This document shows, one piece after another, positions 6,250-13,702 of a stretch of 37,969 bases of DNA; the stretch's first letter is position 1, and the number at the start of each line of letters is the position of its first letter. The stretch spans positions 1 to 37,969 of the forward strand of contig JALFWB010000054.1 in assembly GCA_022787425.1 (NCBI GenBank), written 5' to 3'. Both the position numbers and the translations under genes were made by a program. The notes beneath the pieces are model-generated. The model saw only the letters and a program-made list of their open reading frames with translations. It was not told where the DNA came from and made no database searches. The stretch is from Akkermansia sp. (GTDB lineage: Bacteria; Verrucomicrobiota; Verrucomicrobiia; Verrucomicrobiales; Akkermansiaceae).

Positions 6250-7035
6250 TCACCGGAAGGGATATTTGATGAGCAGCTCCGCCGTGTTGCAGAAGCCGGC
6301 GAAGGTGGTCAGCCGCTCGTTCTCCAGCAGCGTCACAAAGCGCCCCTCCTGCACCAGCGTGCGCAGCCCCGGGTCGCCGAAGAGATCCAGAAAGCGCGTG
6401 GGCTGCGGGAAGCCCAGGGGGGCAATCTGCTCGTTGTAAAAGGCCGTGTAGTGCGCTTCATCCAGCGTGCAGCCATAGGCCACCAGGCAGGCGAGGTTGG
6501 CCTGCGCGGGGTTCTCCAGCGGGTCGATGTCGGAGAGGTGCGCCGTGAAGGGCGTGCTGCGCAGGGTATCCTTCAGCGAGACCACGGTGGGGAGCTCCGG
6601 CGCCGCTTGGCCTGCCATGGCCGCCGCCGCGCAGTCTCGGCAGTAGGCGATGCGTTGGATGTCCGCATAGTACGAAATGCCGATGGAGAGGGCCCAGAGC
6701 ATGACACCGGACATGAGCACGGAGGTGACGACCATGCCCGGACTCGCCTTGCGGAAGGAGAAGAGCATGGAGAACCAGCGCAGGCCGTGGTGCAGCACCA
6801 GGAACGTAAAGAGAGCCGCCGCCCAAGAGAGAGCCTGCACCATCCAGGGCCGGGGGGAGGACGTGATGAACGCGAGGTAGGTGAAACCATGGCGCTGCAG
6901 GGCCAGCCACACGAAGATGGAGGCACTGACGGCCAGCGCGAGCAGGAACATCTTGAGGAAGCCCTTGATGATGGAAAACACCAGGATAACGAGTAGAATG
7001 GCAGCAATGCCGACGGTGAGGGGGTCGAGGTTCAT
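6250..7035 (-). CDS. CvpA-like membrane protein
   Basis: This 261-residue protein has about four hydrophobic helices in its first 135 residues, beginning MNLDPLTVGIAAILLVIL, followed by a soluble C-terminal half of about 125 residues. The helix layout with a Gly-containing first helix resembles CvpA (colicin V production) family proteins, but I see no decisive motif. Its ATG overlaps the stop codon of the upstream cytochrome gene by 4 bases (ATGA), so the two are translationally coupled. It may serve as a membrane partner of the cytochrome. It ends convergently with uppS, only 11 bases apart. Confidence 0.6.
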   Translation of the reverse strand: MNLDPLTVGIAAILLVILVFSIIKGFLKMFLLALAVSASIFVWLALQRHGFTYLAFITSSPRPWMVQALSWAAALFTFLVLHHGLRWFSMLFSFRKASPGMVVTSVLMSGVMLWALSIGISYYADIQRIAYCRDCAAAAMAGQAAPELPTVVSLKDTLRSTPFTAHLSDIDPLENPAQANLACLVAYGCTLDEAHYTAFYNEQIAPLGFPQPTRFLDLFGDPGLRTLVQEGRFVTLLENERLTTFAGFCNTAELLIKYPFR

Positions 7036-9131
7036 GGTTGCGTGACGGGGAATTGTTTTTCTGCCTGCAGCAGGGCGCGGTACTCCTGCATCTCCTTCTG
7101 CGCCTCCTCCGTGCGGCCCAGGTAGCGCAGGATCTCGATGCGCTGTGCGCGTGTGGGCAGGTGGTTCGGCTGCAGCTTCAAGGCTTGGGCGTAGGCGGCC
7201 AGGGCGGCATCCCAGCGTTGCAGCTCGGCCAGCAGCAGGCCGATGCGGTACTTCACTTCCGCGTTGTCCGGGGCCAGTTCGGCGCATTGCAACATGGGCC
7301 CGAGAGCCTGTGCGGGACGCCCCAGGGAGTCGAGGTAAACGGCGTAGTCCATGCGCGCGACGAGGCTTGCGGGGTCCAGACGAACGGCGCGCTCATACTG
7401 TGCGATGGCTTCGTCCTGCTTACCCTCGGCGGCGGCCAGAATGGCGAGCTGCATGGCCCCCGTGGGCTGGTCTGCCTGGAAGTGGGCTGTGGCGCGCATC
7501 TCACTGAGCGTGCGCGGGTGGCTGCCGCTGCGCACCAGTCTGTCCACCAAGGGCCAGCCTGCCGCGCGGCGCACGAGCTTGCAGGGGTCGTTCACGAGGG
7601 ACAGGGCTTCCTCGCCCAACAAACGGGCAGCGGCGGCGCGCACCATGGGGGAGGCATCGCGTGCGGCCTCCGCAGCAGCGGCGCGGGTCTCGGCCGTGGG
7701 GGGAACGCATGCGAGCAGCTCCAGCAGAGTGGCGCGCCAAGCGGGGATGGTTTCCGCCCTGTAGGCCGCTAACAAATCCTCTGCCTTGCCCCGACCCTGC
7801 TGTGCGGCTGCCACGGCGCGGGTGCGGGCGCGTTGGGCGGCTGTTTTCTGCGCGGGGAAGGCCTGCTGCACCAGCTCCGCCGCTCGCTTGTCATCCATGT
7901 CCTTGTGGCACATGGTGCAGGCGTTCGGGATGCCCAGCTCTAGGCTCATCTGCGGGTCCGGGGAGTTGAAGGAGTGGTCGCGCCGGGGGTCGCGGGCCAT
8001 GTAGGGGCTCTCCGGCATGTGGCATTCCACGCAGCGCGCGCCCTTGGAGCCGGCGGGGCAGGGGCCGTGCGCGGCGGGATCAACGATGGGGGTGGGCTTG
8101 CCGTTCACGGGCGTGCCGTCGGCGTGGCAGCGCAGGCAGAGGCTGTTGTCCTCCTGCGGCAGTTTCAGCTTGGCGGTGTGCGGGTCGTGGCAGTCCAGGC
8201 AGGTGACCCCCGCCGCGCCCATCTTGCTGAGGCGCAGGCCTGTCTCGCAGTAGTCTTCGTCCTGCTGCATGCCGTTGGGATAGAAAATACCGGCGAGTGT
8301 CGGAAGCTCCAGGCGGAAGTGCTCATCGAAGCTGTCGCCCACGGTAAAGTCGCCGTCCATCTCCTCGCGCCGTGCGTGGCAGGTGGCGCAGTTATCGTGG
8401 TTCTGCGTTGCACTCAACTTGCGGTCTGCTTTGGCCACGAGACAGCCGTCCTCGGCGGGGGTGTCGGCGGTCTTGTGGCACTGCAGGCAGGTGACCCCCG
8501 GCTCTTCCCAAGTGGAGGAAAAGCGGTCGCTTTTCTCATCGTAGTTCTTGCGGAAGCGGGTCATGTGGCACCAAGCGCACTGGGAGTTCCAGTTCATGCC
8601 TCGGCCCAGCCAGTGCCCCCACTCACCGGGCTTGCGCCGCGCGTTGCCTTCCTTCGCCAGTCGAGCATCGTCCTCGAACACATCGAACCACTCGCGCCGC
8701 AGGGTATCCCAGGCCGCACTGGGGGTGTGCAGACCGCCGTCCTCGCCCTTCACCAGATACTGCACCAAGGGCGTGCGACCCAGCACGGAGTGCACATCAA
8801 ATACCCTGCCGCTCTCACTGTCTGTTATTTGAAGGGTTCCGTTCCGCGCGGTGCGGAAGGTGACACCGGAGCCGTGCGCCTGCTTCTGCTGGCCGTGGAA
8901 GGGTTGCCCGTCCAGCTCCGGGCTCGTCTCGCGCCAAGCCCAGGCATGGTCGCTGCCGGACCAGGCGCGGAACTGCTCGGGGTGGCAGGCCGCGCATTGC
9001 AGCGAGCGGGGCACACGCTGCGCGTTCCAGTGGTCGCTCGGCCCGCTGTACGGCACAATCTCCTCCTTTTTCTCCCCGCAGGCGGCAAGCAGCAGCGCAG
9101 CAAGCAACCCGGCGGCCGATTTTATCTTCAT
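7032..9131 (-). CDS. Octahaem cytochrome c lipoprotein with TPR tail
   Basis: The 699-residue protein begins MKIKSAAGLLAALLLAAC, a lipoprotein signal with the lipobox Cys at residue 18, so it should be an envelope lipoprotein. Eight CxxCH haem-binding motifs follow: CAACH, CAWCH, CLQCH, CATCH, CLDCH, CLRCH, CVECH and CTMCH, all within about the first 410 residues. The layout resembles the cytochrome c554 / multihaem families. A helical HEAT-like segment and three to four TPR repeats (about residues 560-680) fill the C-terminal 40%. The start at 9131 rather than further upstream is set by the signal peptide and by the promoter at 9139-9167. The redox partner is unknown. No cytochrome c maturation genes lie in the window. 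Confidence 0.85.
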   Translation of the reverse strand: MKIKSAAGLLAALLLAACGEKKEEIVPYSGPSDHWNAQRVPRSLQCAACHPEQFRAWSGSDHAWAWRETSPELDGQPFHGQQKQAHGSGVTFRTARNGTLQITDSESGRVFDVHSVLGRTPLVQYLVKGEDGGLHTPSAAWDTLRREWFDVFEDDARLAKEGNARRKPGEWGHWLGRGMNWNSQCAWCHMTRFRKNYDEKSDRFSSTWEEPGVTCLQCHKTADTPAEDGCLVAKADRKLSATQNHDNCATCHARREEMDGDFTVGDSFDEHFRLELPTLAGIFYPNGMQQDEDYCETGLRLSKMGAAGVTCLDCHDPHTAKLKLPQEDNSLCLRCHADGTPVNGKPTPIVDPAAHGPCPAGSKGARCVECHMPESPYMARDPRRDHSFNSPDPQMSLELGIPNACTMCHKDMDDKRAAELVQQAFPAQKTAAQRARTRAVAAAQQGRGKAEDLLAAYRAETIPAWRATLLELLACVPPTAETRAAAAEAARDASPMVRAAAARLLGEEALSLVNDPCKLVRRAAGWPLVDRLVRSGSHPRTLSEMRATAHFQADQPTGAMQLAILAAAEGKQDEAIAQYERAVRLDPASLVARMDYAVYLDSLGRPAQALGPMLQCAELAPDNAEVKYRIGLLLAELQRWDAALAAYAQALKLQPNHLPTRAQRIEILRYLGRTEEAQKEMQEYRALLQAEKQFPVTQP

Positions 9132-9138
9132 GCGCACT

Positions 9139-9167
9139 ATTCTACCACACCTCGCCCCGCTTGGCAA
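9139..9167 (-). promoter_or_regulatory. Promoter of octahaem cytochrome gene, leaderless
   Basis: On the minus strand, TTGCCA (9162-9167), 17 bp, TAGAAT (9139-9144), then 7 bases to the ATG at 9131. Transcription would be expected to begin at or next to the start codon. Confidence 0.75.
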
Positions 9168-9294
9168 GAATCGATGACCCTCCGTCAAAAGTAAGGTGAG
9201 GCCGATTTTCATGACATCCTGAATAAACAGCCTTGATTGAATCAGTCTACCGACCGGAGGAGCGGGTTTTGAACTGCCGGAGCTGATAAAAATC

Positions 9295-9358
9295 TTCCCT
9301 TTTAGGAAAATTAGGCTTGATTTTGCTCGAAAAAAGGCGTATTATTCCCAAAAAGGAA
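9295..9358 (+). promoter_or_regulatory. Promoter with paired TTCC-N6-GGAA operators
   Basis: Two inverted repeats, TTCC-N6-GGAA, occupy 9295-9308 and 9345-9358, with centres exactly 50 bp apart. Between them lie TTGATT (9317-9322), 17 bp, and TATTAT (9340-9345). The downstream site touches the -10 and covers the start of transcription. The upstream site sits just before the -35. This is a typical layout for autorepression by a dimeric helix-turn-helix protein, with possible looping. HipB operators of the TATCC-N8-GGATA kind are similar in form. Confidence 0.75.
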
Positions 9359-9359
9359 G

Positions 9360-9596
9360 ATGATTGTCCAAACAGCAGAGGAATTGGGGGCGCTGATACG
9401 GCGTAGGCGGAAGAGTCAGGGCCTCACGATCGAGGAGCTGGCCTCGGTGGTGCCGTGCAGTCCGCGTCTTTTGAGTGAGCTGGAGCGCGGGAAGCGAGGG
9501 GTGAGCATTACCATGCTTCTGCAACTCATGGCGCTGATAGGCCTGGAATTGGATCTTTACGGCAGGGAAGAATACCCGGATAGGAGAAGGAGATAA
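9360..9596 (+). CDS. HipB-like XRE-family transcriptional regulator
   Basis: This is a 78-residue protein made almost entirely of one helix-turn-helix domain. AEELGALIRRRRKSQGLTIEELA, PCSPRLLSELERGKRG and the hydrophobic helix MLLQLMALIGLEL give the five-helix XRE pattern seen in HipB antitoxins. The C-terminus ends in charged residues after GREEYPD. No HipA kinase gene follows: the next gene lies on the opposite strand 12 bases away, so this is an orphan regulator or the remnant of a hipBA pair. The paired operator in front suggests autoregulation. AAGGAAG immediately before the ATG belongs to the operator and is too close to act as a good ribosome binding site. Confidence 0.82.
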   Translation: MIVQTAEELGALIRRRRKSQGLTIEELASVVPCSPRLLSELERGKRGVSITMLLQLMALIGLELDLYGREEYPDRRRR

Positions 9597-9616
9597 CGCC
9601 ACCGGCGGTTAGTCTC
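9590..9616. terminator. Hairpin spanning two convergent stop codons
   Basis: GAGA-TAAC-GCC (9590-9600) pairs with GGC-GTTA-TCTC (9604-9616), with two bulged G residues and the loop ACC. The stem contains the TAA stops of both the plus-strand regulator and the minus-strand gene ending at 9609. There is no long U-tract, so this is only a candidate bidirectional terminator. Confidence 0.5.
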
Positions 9617-10916
9617 TCCCGCGCAGTTGTTTCAGTTGCATGTATACCTGTGCGGCATTATCAATCTGATAGAAGCCGTGCAGGGGGCCGCGGGGAACAG
9701 AGTATTTGCTTGTCGTATTCACCGTTTCACCGAACTTCATGAAGAATTGCATCAAGCGGCGGATCAGGGGATTTTTGTGGCGGTTGATGTGGTCGAACAG
9801 GATGGTGGCCGTATCGCCCTCGACCTCCTCGTATAGCATGTGGAGACCGGGGTTCAAATCAAAGGTGAGAAGCTCATCTCCGTCGGTGATGTAGATCTGT
9901 GTTTTCGAGAAGGCAAACTCCGCGCGGCTGAGCTGTTTTCTCCACAGGCGCGGCATGCGGATGAAGCGCCACGCAAAGCTGCTGAAGAACAGCAGCAGGA
10001 TAACAGGTACGGGTGTCAACAGCGGGAAGTGCAGGAAAACCAAATACGATGCCGCAGAGAAAAACGGAACGGCAAAGAGCATGATGATAAGGCCGAAGTT
10101 GCGGTCCCTCCTCGCGTAGGTGTTGGTAACCGTCAGATTGGGCCGGCCGTAATAGAGGAGCTCCGGCAGCAATTCCCGGAGCTTGGGGTGTACCGGCTCC
10201 CATCCGTTTTTCGCTTCGGGACTCCTCGGGGCGGCTGCGGCCTTCTTCGCTATCTGCTCGTCCGAGGGCTGCGAGGATTCTTCCGCCTCGAAGAAGTACG
10301 AGAAAAGCATCTCCAGGGAAAGCGGGTACACGACACCGAACAGGGCCATCATCCACAGCAGGACTACCGCCGCATAGGCGCATGCAAAGAAGGCGTGTGA
10401 AAAGGGCAGTCCGATCGCCTCCGATAATTGATTCCCCAACAGGATATTGACCCCGTACAGAATCGCGAATAGCAGATGCGGCGCTAGAAGAAGGATAAAA
10501 GAGGTGAGGGCGATGAGCCTCCGCGGAAAGTCCTGATTGACATCGTTCTGTTTACAAATCTGCCGGATGTATGCCGCAATGCCGACAAAAGCCATCACCC
10601 GATACCAAAGCTCATTGCAGAGCCAGATGAGCAGCAAAATGAATACCGCCGTTGCCATCGGAGCTGCATCGGCACACACCGCTGCCAAGGCTGTTCCCAC
10701 GGCGACACAAAGGAGATTGAGCAATATGCAGCGGGGGGTGAGATGACGGGTCTCCATGGGCGTTTCAATATCTGTTTTGAGATTGTAGAGAAAAGAAAGC
10801 GCGCGCGAGGCCGGGTTGTCATGCTGAAGAATACTCAGGCGGTTATCATGGACAACAAAGCGTCTTCGCAATGTCCTGAGAAGAATCCAACGTAAGATGA
10901 GATTGCGTGCATTCAC
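9609..10916 (-). CDS. Polytopic membrane protein of unknown function
   Basis: The 435-residue protein has about six membrane segments: two near residues 65-115, two near 135-195, and a close pair near 280-325. A charged, Ala/Glu-rich cytoplasmic loop (about 215-245) lies between the fourth and fifth. The C-terminal 100 residues are soluble and look beta-rich (FAFSKTQIYITDGDELLTF), reminiscent of bacterial PH-like domains that follow membrane pairs. I do not recognise the family. The gene follows the lipoprotein gene at 10935-11549 after 18 bases, so the two likely form an operon. There is no Shine-Dalgarno sequence before the ATG. Confidence 0.65.
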   Translation of the reverse strand: MNARNLILRWILLRTLRRRFVVHDNRLSILQHDNPASRALSFLYNLKTDIETPMETRHLTPRCILLNLLCVAVGTALAAVCADAAPMATAVFILLLIWLCNELWYRVMAFVGIAAYIRQICKQNDVNQDFPRRLIALTSFILLLAPHLLFAILYGVNILLGNQLSEAIGLPFSHAFFACAYAAVVLLWMMALFGVVYPLSLEMLFSYFFEAEESSQPSDEQIAKKAAAAPRSPEAKNGWEPVHPKLRELLPELLYYGRPNLTVTNTYARRDRNFGLIIMLFAVPFFSAASYLVFLHFPLLTPVPVILLLFFSSFAWRFIRMPRLWRKQLSRAEFAFSKTQIYITDGDELLTFDLNPGLHMLYEEVEGDTATILFDHINRHKNPLIRRLMQFFMKFGETVNTTSKYSVPRGPLHGFYQIDNAAQVYMQLKQLRGRD

Positions 10917-10934
10917 GGGATATAAGGGTCCGGG

Positions 10935-11549
10935 TTATTTAACTCTCCGGTATAGCTGATATTCTCTCCGTTTAAGTTTTTTGTGGAAAGGCAGAGCATT
11001 CCATCGGGCCAGGCTTGCAGTAGGCAGCATGAACTCGGGGCGGTACTCGGCGGTGCGGTACTCCTCCGCTTTCGCCGCATCTCCCATGAGTCCGTCGGAT
11101 AGATATAAATAATACGATACCTTTCCGTTACTTGAGACAAATTCGAGTGGAGTGCCGAACATGGGTGGCGATGGTTGAGGTCCGAACACGGAATCGTATT
11201 TTTCCTTGAGCCACATTCGGTAATCGCGGGGTGGTACCTCTTCTATTTCACTCAGAATTTTCCGCGCAACACATACCTCTTTTTTTGTCAGGGGTATATA
11301 TTCATTTATTCCCTTCATGAGACATCCCTCTATATGAACACGCATGGACACCGAGCTTGAGGCTGCCTGACGCACTTTGCGGGCTCTCTGACCATGCTGC
11401 TCCCTATATTTGACATAGAGAGCTTTCGCATCGAAATCGGGATCTCTTTGCGTCAGTTCTGACTCCATGCGCTGTATTTGGCAGGAATTCAACCCGGCTA
11501 CGCCTAACGCAGCAAGGAGCACGAGCAGGACAGGGCGAAGATTCGTCAT
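10935..11549 (-). CDS. Lipoprotein of unknown function
   Basis: The product is 204 residues with a lipoprotein signal MTNLRPVLLVLLAALGVAGLNSC; Cys23 would be lipidated, although the -3 to -1 residues (L-N-S) are only a fair lipobox. The mature part is hydrophilic and basic with no motif I recognise. It includes a YYLYLSDGLMG stretch and a Tyr/Arg-rich C-terminus. The start at 11549 is chosen over 11570 because the promoter's -10 box ends only 6 bases before this ATG and the earlier ATG would fall upstream of it. It is the first gene of a two-gene operon with the membrane protein at 9609-10916. Confidence 0.65.
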   Translation of the reverse strand: MTNLRPVLLVLLAALGVAGLNSCQIQRMESELTQRDPDFDAKALYVKYREQHGQRARKVRQAASSSVSMRVHIEGCLMKGINEYIPLTKKEVCVARKILSEIEEVPPRDYRMWLKEKYDSVFGPQPSPPMFGTPLEFVSSNGKVSYYLYLSDGLMGDAAKAEEYRTAEYRPEFMLPTASLARWNALPFHKKLKRREYQLYRRVK

Positions 11550-11555
11550 AACGGG

Positions 11556-11584
11556 ATTATCGCATGCCACGGGCGGGCTGTCAA
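11556..11584 (-). promoter_or_regulatory. Promoter of lipoprotein operon, leaderless
   Basis: On the minus strand, TTGACA (11579-11584), 17 bp, GATAAT (11556-11561), then CCCGTT and the ATG at 11549. It is divergent from the hemB promoter 32 bases away. Confidence 0.85.
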
Positions 11585-11615
11585 CTCAAAAGCCGCGGGT
11601 GGGCACAATCGCGGC

Positions 11616-11644
11616 TTGACAAAGGAGAACGAAAGTGCTAATGT
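11616..11644 (+). promoter_or_regulatory. Promoter of hemB, near-leaderless
   Basis: TTGACA (11616-11621), 17 bp, TAATGT (11639-11644), then 9 bases ending GCGTT before the ATG at 11654. The spacer contains AAGGAG, but it lies upstream of the -10 and cannot serve as a ribosome binding site. Confidence 0.8.
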
Positions 11645-11653
11645 GAATGCGTT

Positions 11654-12649
11654 ATGATGAATTTACCGATACGCCCCCGCCGGAACCGCAAATCAGCAGC
11701 TGTGCGGGGCTTGGTATGCGAGACAGAATTGAGCCCGGCGCACCTCATTTACCCCATGTTTGTGCAGGAAGGGGAGGAGGACACCCCCATTGAGTCCCTG
11801 CCGGGCTGCAAGCGGTGGAGCGTGCGCGGGCTGGTGGAGGAATGCCGACGACTGGCCGATTTGGGCATTCCCTGTGTGGATTTGTTTGCCGTGGTGCCGG
11901 AGGATCGTAAAGACCCGCAGGGCAGCGAAGCATATAACCCGGACGGCATCGTGCCCCGCGCCATTGCTGCCGTCAAAGCGACATTGCCGCAGATGGCGGT
12001 GATGACCGATGTAGCCCTGGACCCCTTCAATACCTACGGGCAGGACGGCATTGTGAAAGAATACCCGGACGGCAGCTATGAAATCCTGAACGATGAGACC
12101 GTGGAAGCCCTGTGCCGCCAAGCTCTGTGCCATGCACGGGCGGGCGCGGATATCATCTCCCCCAGCGATATGATGGACGGGCGCATAGCCGCCCTGCGTG
12201 CCGCCCTGGATGCCGAGGGCTTCACCGGGGTATCCCTGCTGAGCTACACGGCCAAGTACGCCTCCGCCTTCTACGGCCCCTTCCGCGGGGCGCTGGGCAG
12301 TGCCCCCAAGTTCGGGGACAAGAAAACCTACCAAATGGACCCTGCCAACCGCCGCGAGGCCCTCCGTGAGGCCCTGCTGGACGCCGCCGAGGGAGCGGAC
12401 ATGCTGATGGTAAAACCGGCTACCATGTACTTAGACGTGGTGGCAGACCTGAAACGCGAGACACAGTTACCTATTGCCGCCTACCATGTGAGCGGCGAAT
12501 ACCTGATGCTGAAAGCGGCGGCGGCCTCCGGCTGGCTGGATGAAAAACAGAGCACCCTGGAGGCATTGACCTGCATACGCCGCGCCGGGGCGGACATGAT
12601 CCTCACCTACGCTGCGCCGCAGGTAGCGCAGTGGCTGCGAGAAGGGTAA
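11654..12649 (+). CDS. hemB: Delta-aminolevulinic acid dehydratase (porphobilinogen synthase)
   Basis: HemB joins two 5-aminolevulinate molecules into porphobilinogen, an early step of haem synthesis. The 331-residue protein has both Schiff-base lysines, in SYTAKYASAFYGPFR and ADMLMVKPATMYLD. The metal-site loop reads DVALDPFNTYGQDG and lacks the three zinc-binding cysteines, so this is the cysteine-free, magnesium-type form known from Pseudomonas. The N-terminal arm RPRRNRKSAAVRGLVCET is typical. The gene fits the haem demand of the cytochrome bd and octahaem cytochrome encoded nearby. It is followed by the EEP-fold gene after 6 bases, probably one transcript. Confidence 0.95.
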   Translation: MMNLPIRPRRNRKSAAVRGLVCETELSPAHLIYPMFVQEGEEDTPIESLPGCKRWSVRGLVEECRRLADLGIPCVDLFAVVPEDRKDPQGSEAYNPDGIVPRAIAAVKATLPQMAVMTDVALDPFNTYGQDGIVKEYPDGSYEILNDETVEALCRQALCHARAGADIISPSDMMDGRIAALRAALDAEGFTGVSLLSYTAKYASAFYGPFRGALGSAPKFGDKKTYQMDPANRREALREALLDAAEGADMLMVKPATMYLDVVADLKRETQLPIAAYHVSGEYLMLKAAAASGWLDEKQSTLEALTCIRRAGADMILTYAAPQVAQWLREG

Positions 12650-12655
12650 GCCGAT

Positions 12656-13702
12656 ATGCTGCGCCTGCTCCGATCCCTCTTTCGCCTGCCGCGCCTGCTG
12701 CGCCGGCGGGATATGCTCCTCCTGATCCTGGTACTTGTCATCAGTGTCCTGCTGCATTTGCGCTATAACACAAGCGGCGGGGCACTGGGGACGGAGAGCC
12801 TGCCTGTTTCACAGTCGGAACTGCGGCACCTGGAGCCGATCGGCGAGTTGGATGAAAGCCGTATTCCTACCAAGGGTGAGCCCTTCTGCTTCCTGATGGT
12901 CAATGCTAACAACTATTTTGTGGAAGGAGAAAAGCAGCGGGCTCCCTACAAGCTGACCCTCAAGAAAGAAGGGGCCCGGGAGGCACTGGCCGAGGTGATT
13001 GCCAGCCGCCGCCCGGCGGTGGTGGGGCTGCTGGAGATGGGCGGACCGCTTGCGCTGCAGGATTTGCAAACGCGTCTGAAAAAACGCGGCTTGGATTACC
13101 CCTATTTCCGCATTTTGGTGCGTGACGGCGAGGCACGGGCTGTTGCCGTTCTCTCCTCCCTGCCGCTGGTGCGGGATTATTCACGCGCGAATTACGGATT
13201 ATATGACAATACCCACCGCCGCAAGATGTTGCGCGGCATCTTGGATGTGACCGTTCGCCCCGCAGACGGACGCCTGTTCCGCATCATCGGTGCGCACCTC
13301 AAATCCCATGTGGCGGATGATGCCCGTGCGGCTGACAGTCTGCGCGCCAAGGAAGCCGCCACCCTGGCCGGCTACCTGCAACGCGCCATGAAAGAGCAGC
13401 CGCGCATTCCCATCGCCGTGTTCGGGGATTGGAATGACAACCCGGATGCACCGACCCTGCAGGTGCTGCGCCAAGGGCTCTCCGCTGCGAGTGCACTCAC
13501 CCTGCTGCGCCCCACCGACAGCCGGGGAGAGGGATGGACCCTCTATTACCGGGGCGGAAACGAATACTGCACCTATGATCACATCTACGTCAACAAGGTG
13601 CTGAACAAACGCTTGGGCAACAACCTGCGCTGCGGCGTGGTGGATATACCGGCTGCGGCGAAGGCCAGCGACCACCGTGCCGTGTGGTGCGAGCTGCGCT
13701 AA
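12656..13702 (+). CDS. Membrane-anchored endonuclease/exonuclease/phosphatase-fold protein
   Basis: This 348-residue protein has a basic N-terminus and one membrane segment (MLLLILVLVISVLLHL, residues 20-35). A DNase I-like EEP domain follows. The catalytic pattern is visible as VNANN near residue 83, GLLEMGG near 125 (metal-binding Glu), GAHLKSH near 210 (catalytic His), GDWNDNP near 260, and SDHRAVW at the C-terminus. The substrate cannot be told: it may be nucleic acid, a phospholipid or a sugar phosphate. The N-terminal anchor places the domain in the periplasm or at the membrane. Its TAA overlaps the TAG of the convergent gene at 13699, so no terminator separates them. Confidence 0.82.
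   Translation: MLRLLRSLFRLPRLLRRRDMLLLILVLVISVLLHLRYNTSGGALGTESLPVSQSELRHLEPIGELDESRIPTKGEPFCFLMVNANNYFVEGEKQRAPYKLTLKKEGAREALAEVIASRRPAVVGLLEMGGPLALQDLQTRLKKRGLDYPYFRILVRDGEARAVAVLSSLPLVRDYSRANYGLYDNTHRRKMLRGILDVTVRPADGRLFRIIGAHLKSHVADDARAADSLRAKEAATLAGYLQRAMKEQPRIPIAVFGDWNDNPDAPTLQVLRQGLSAASALTLLRPTDSRGEGWTLYYRGGNEYCTYDHIYVNKVLNKRLGNNLRCGVVDIPAAAKASDHRAVWCELR

Noticed and set aside
9132..9212. Upstream start of the cytochrome gene at 9212
   Set aside because: The extra 27 residues precede a clear lipoprotein signal and the promoter lies inside that stretch.
9360..9596. Complete HipBA toxin-antitoxin module
   Set aside because: No HipA kinase gene follows. The next gene is a membrane protein on the other strand.
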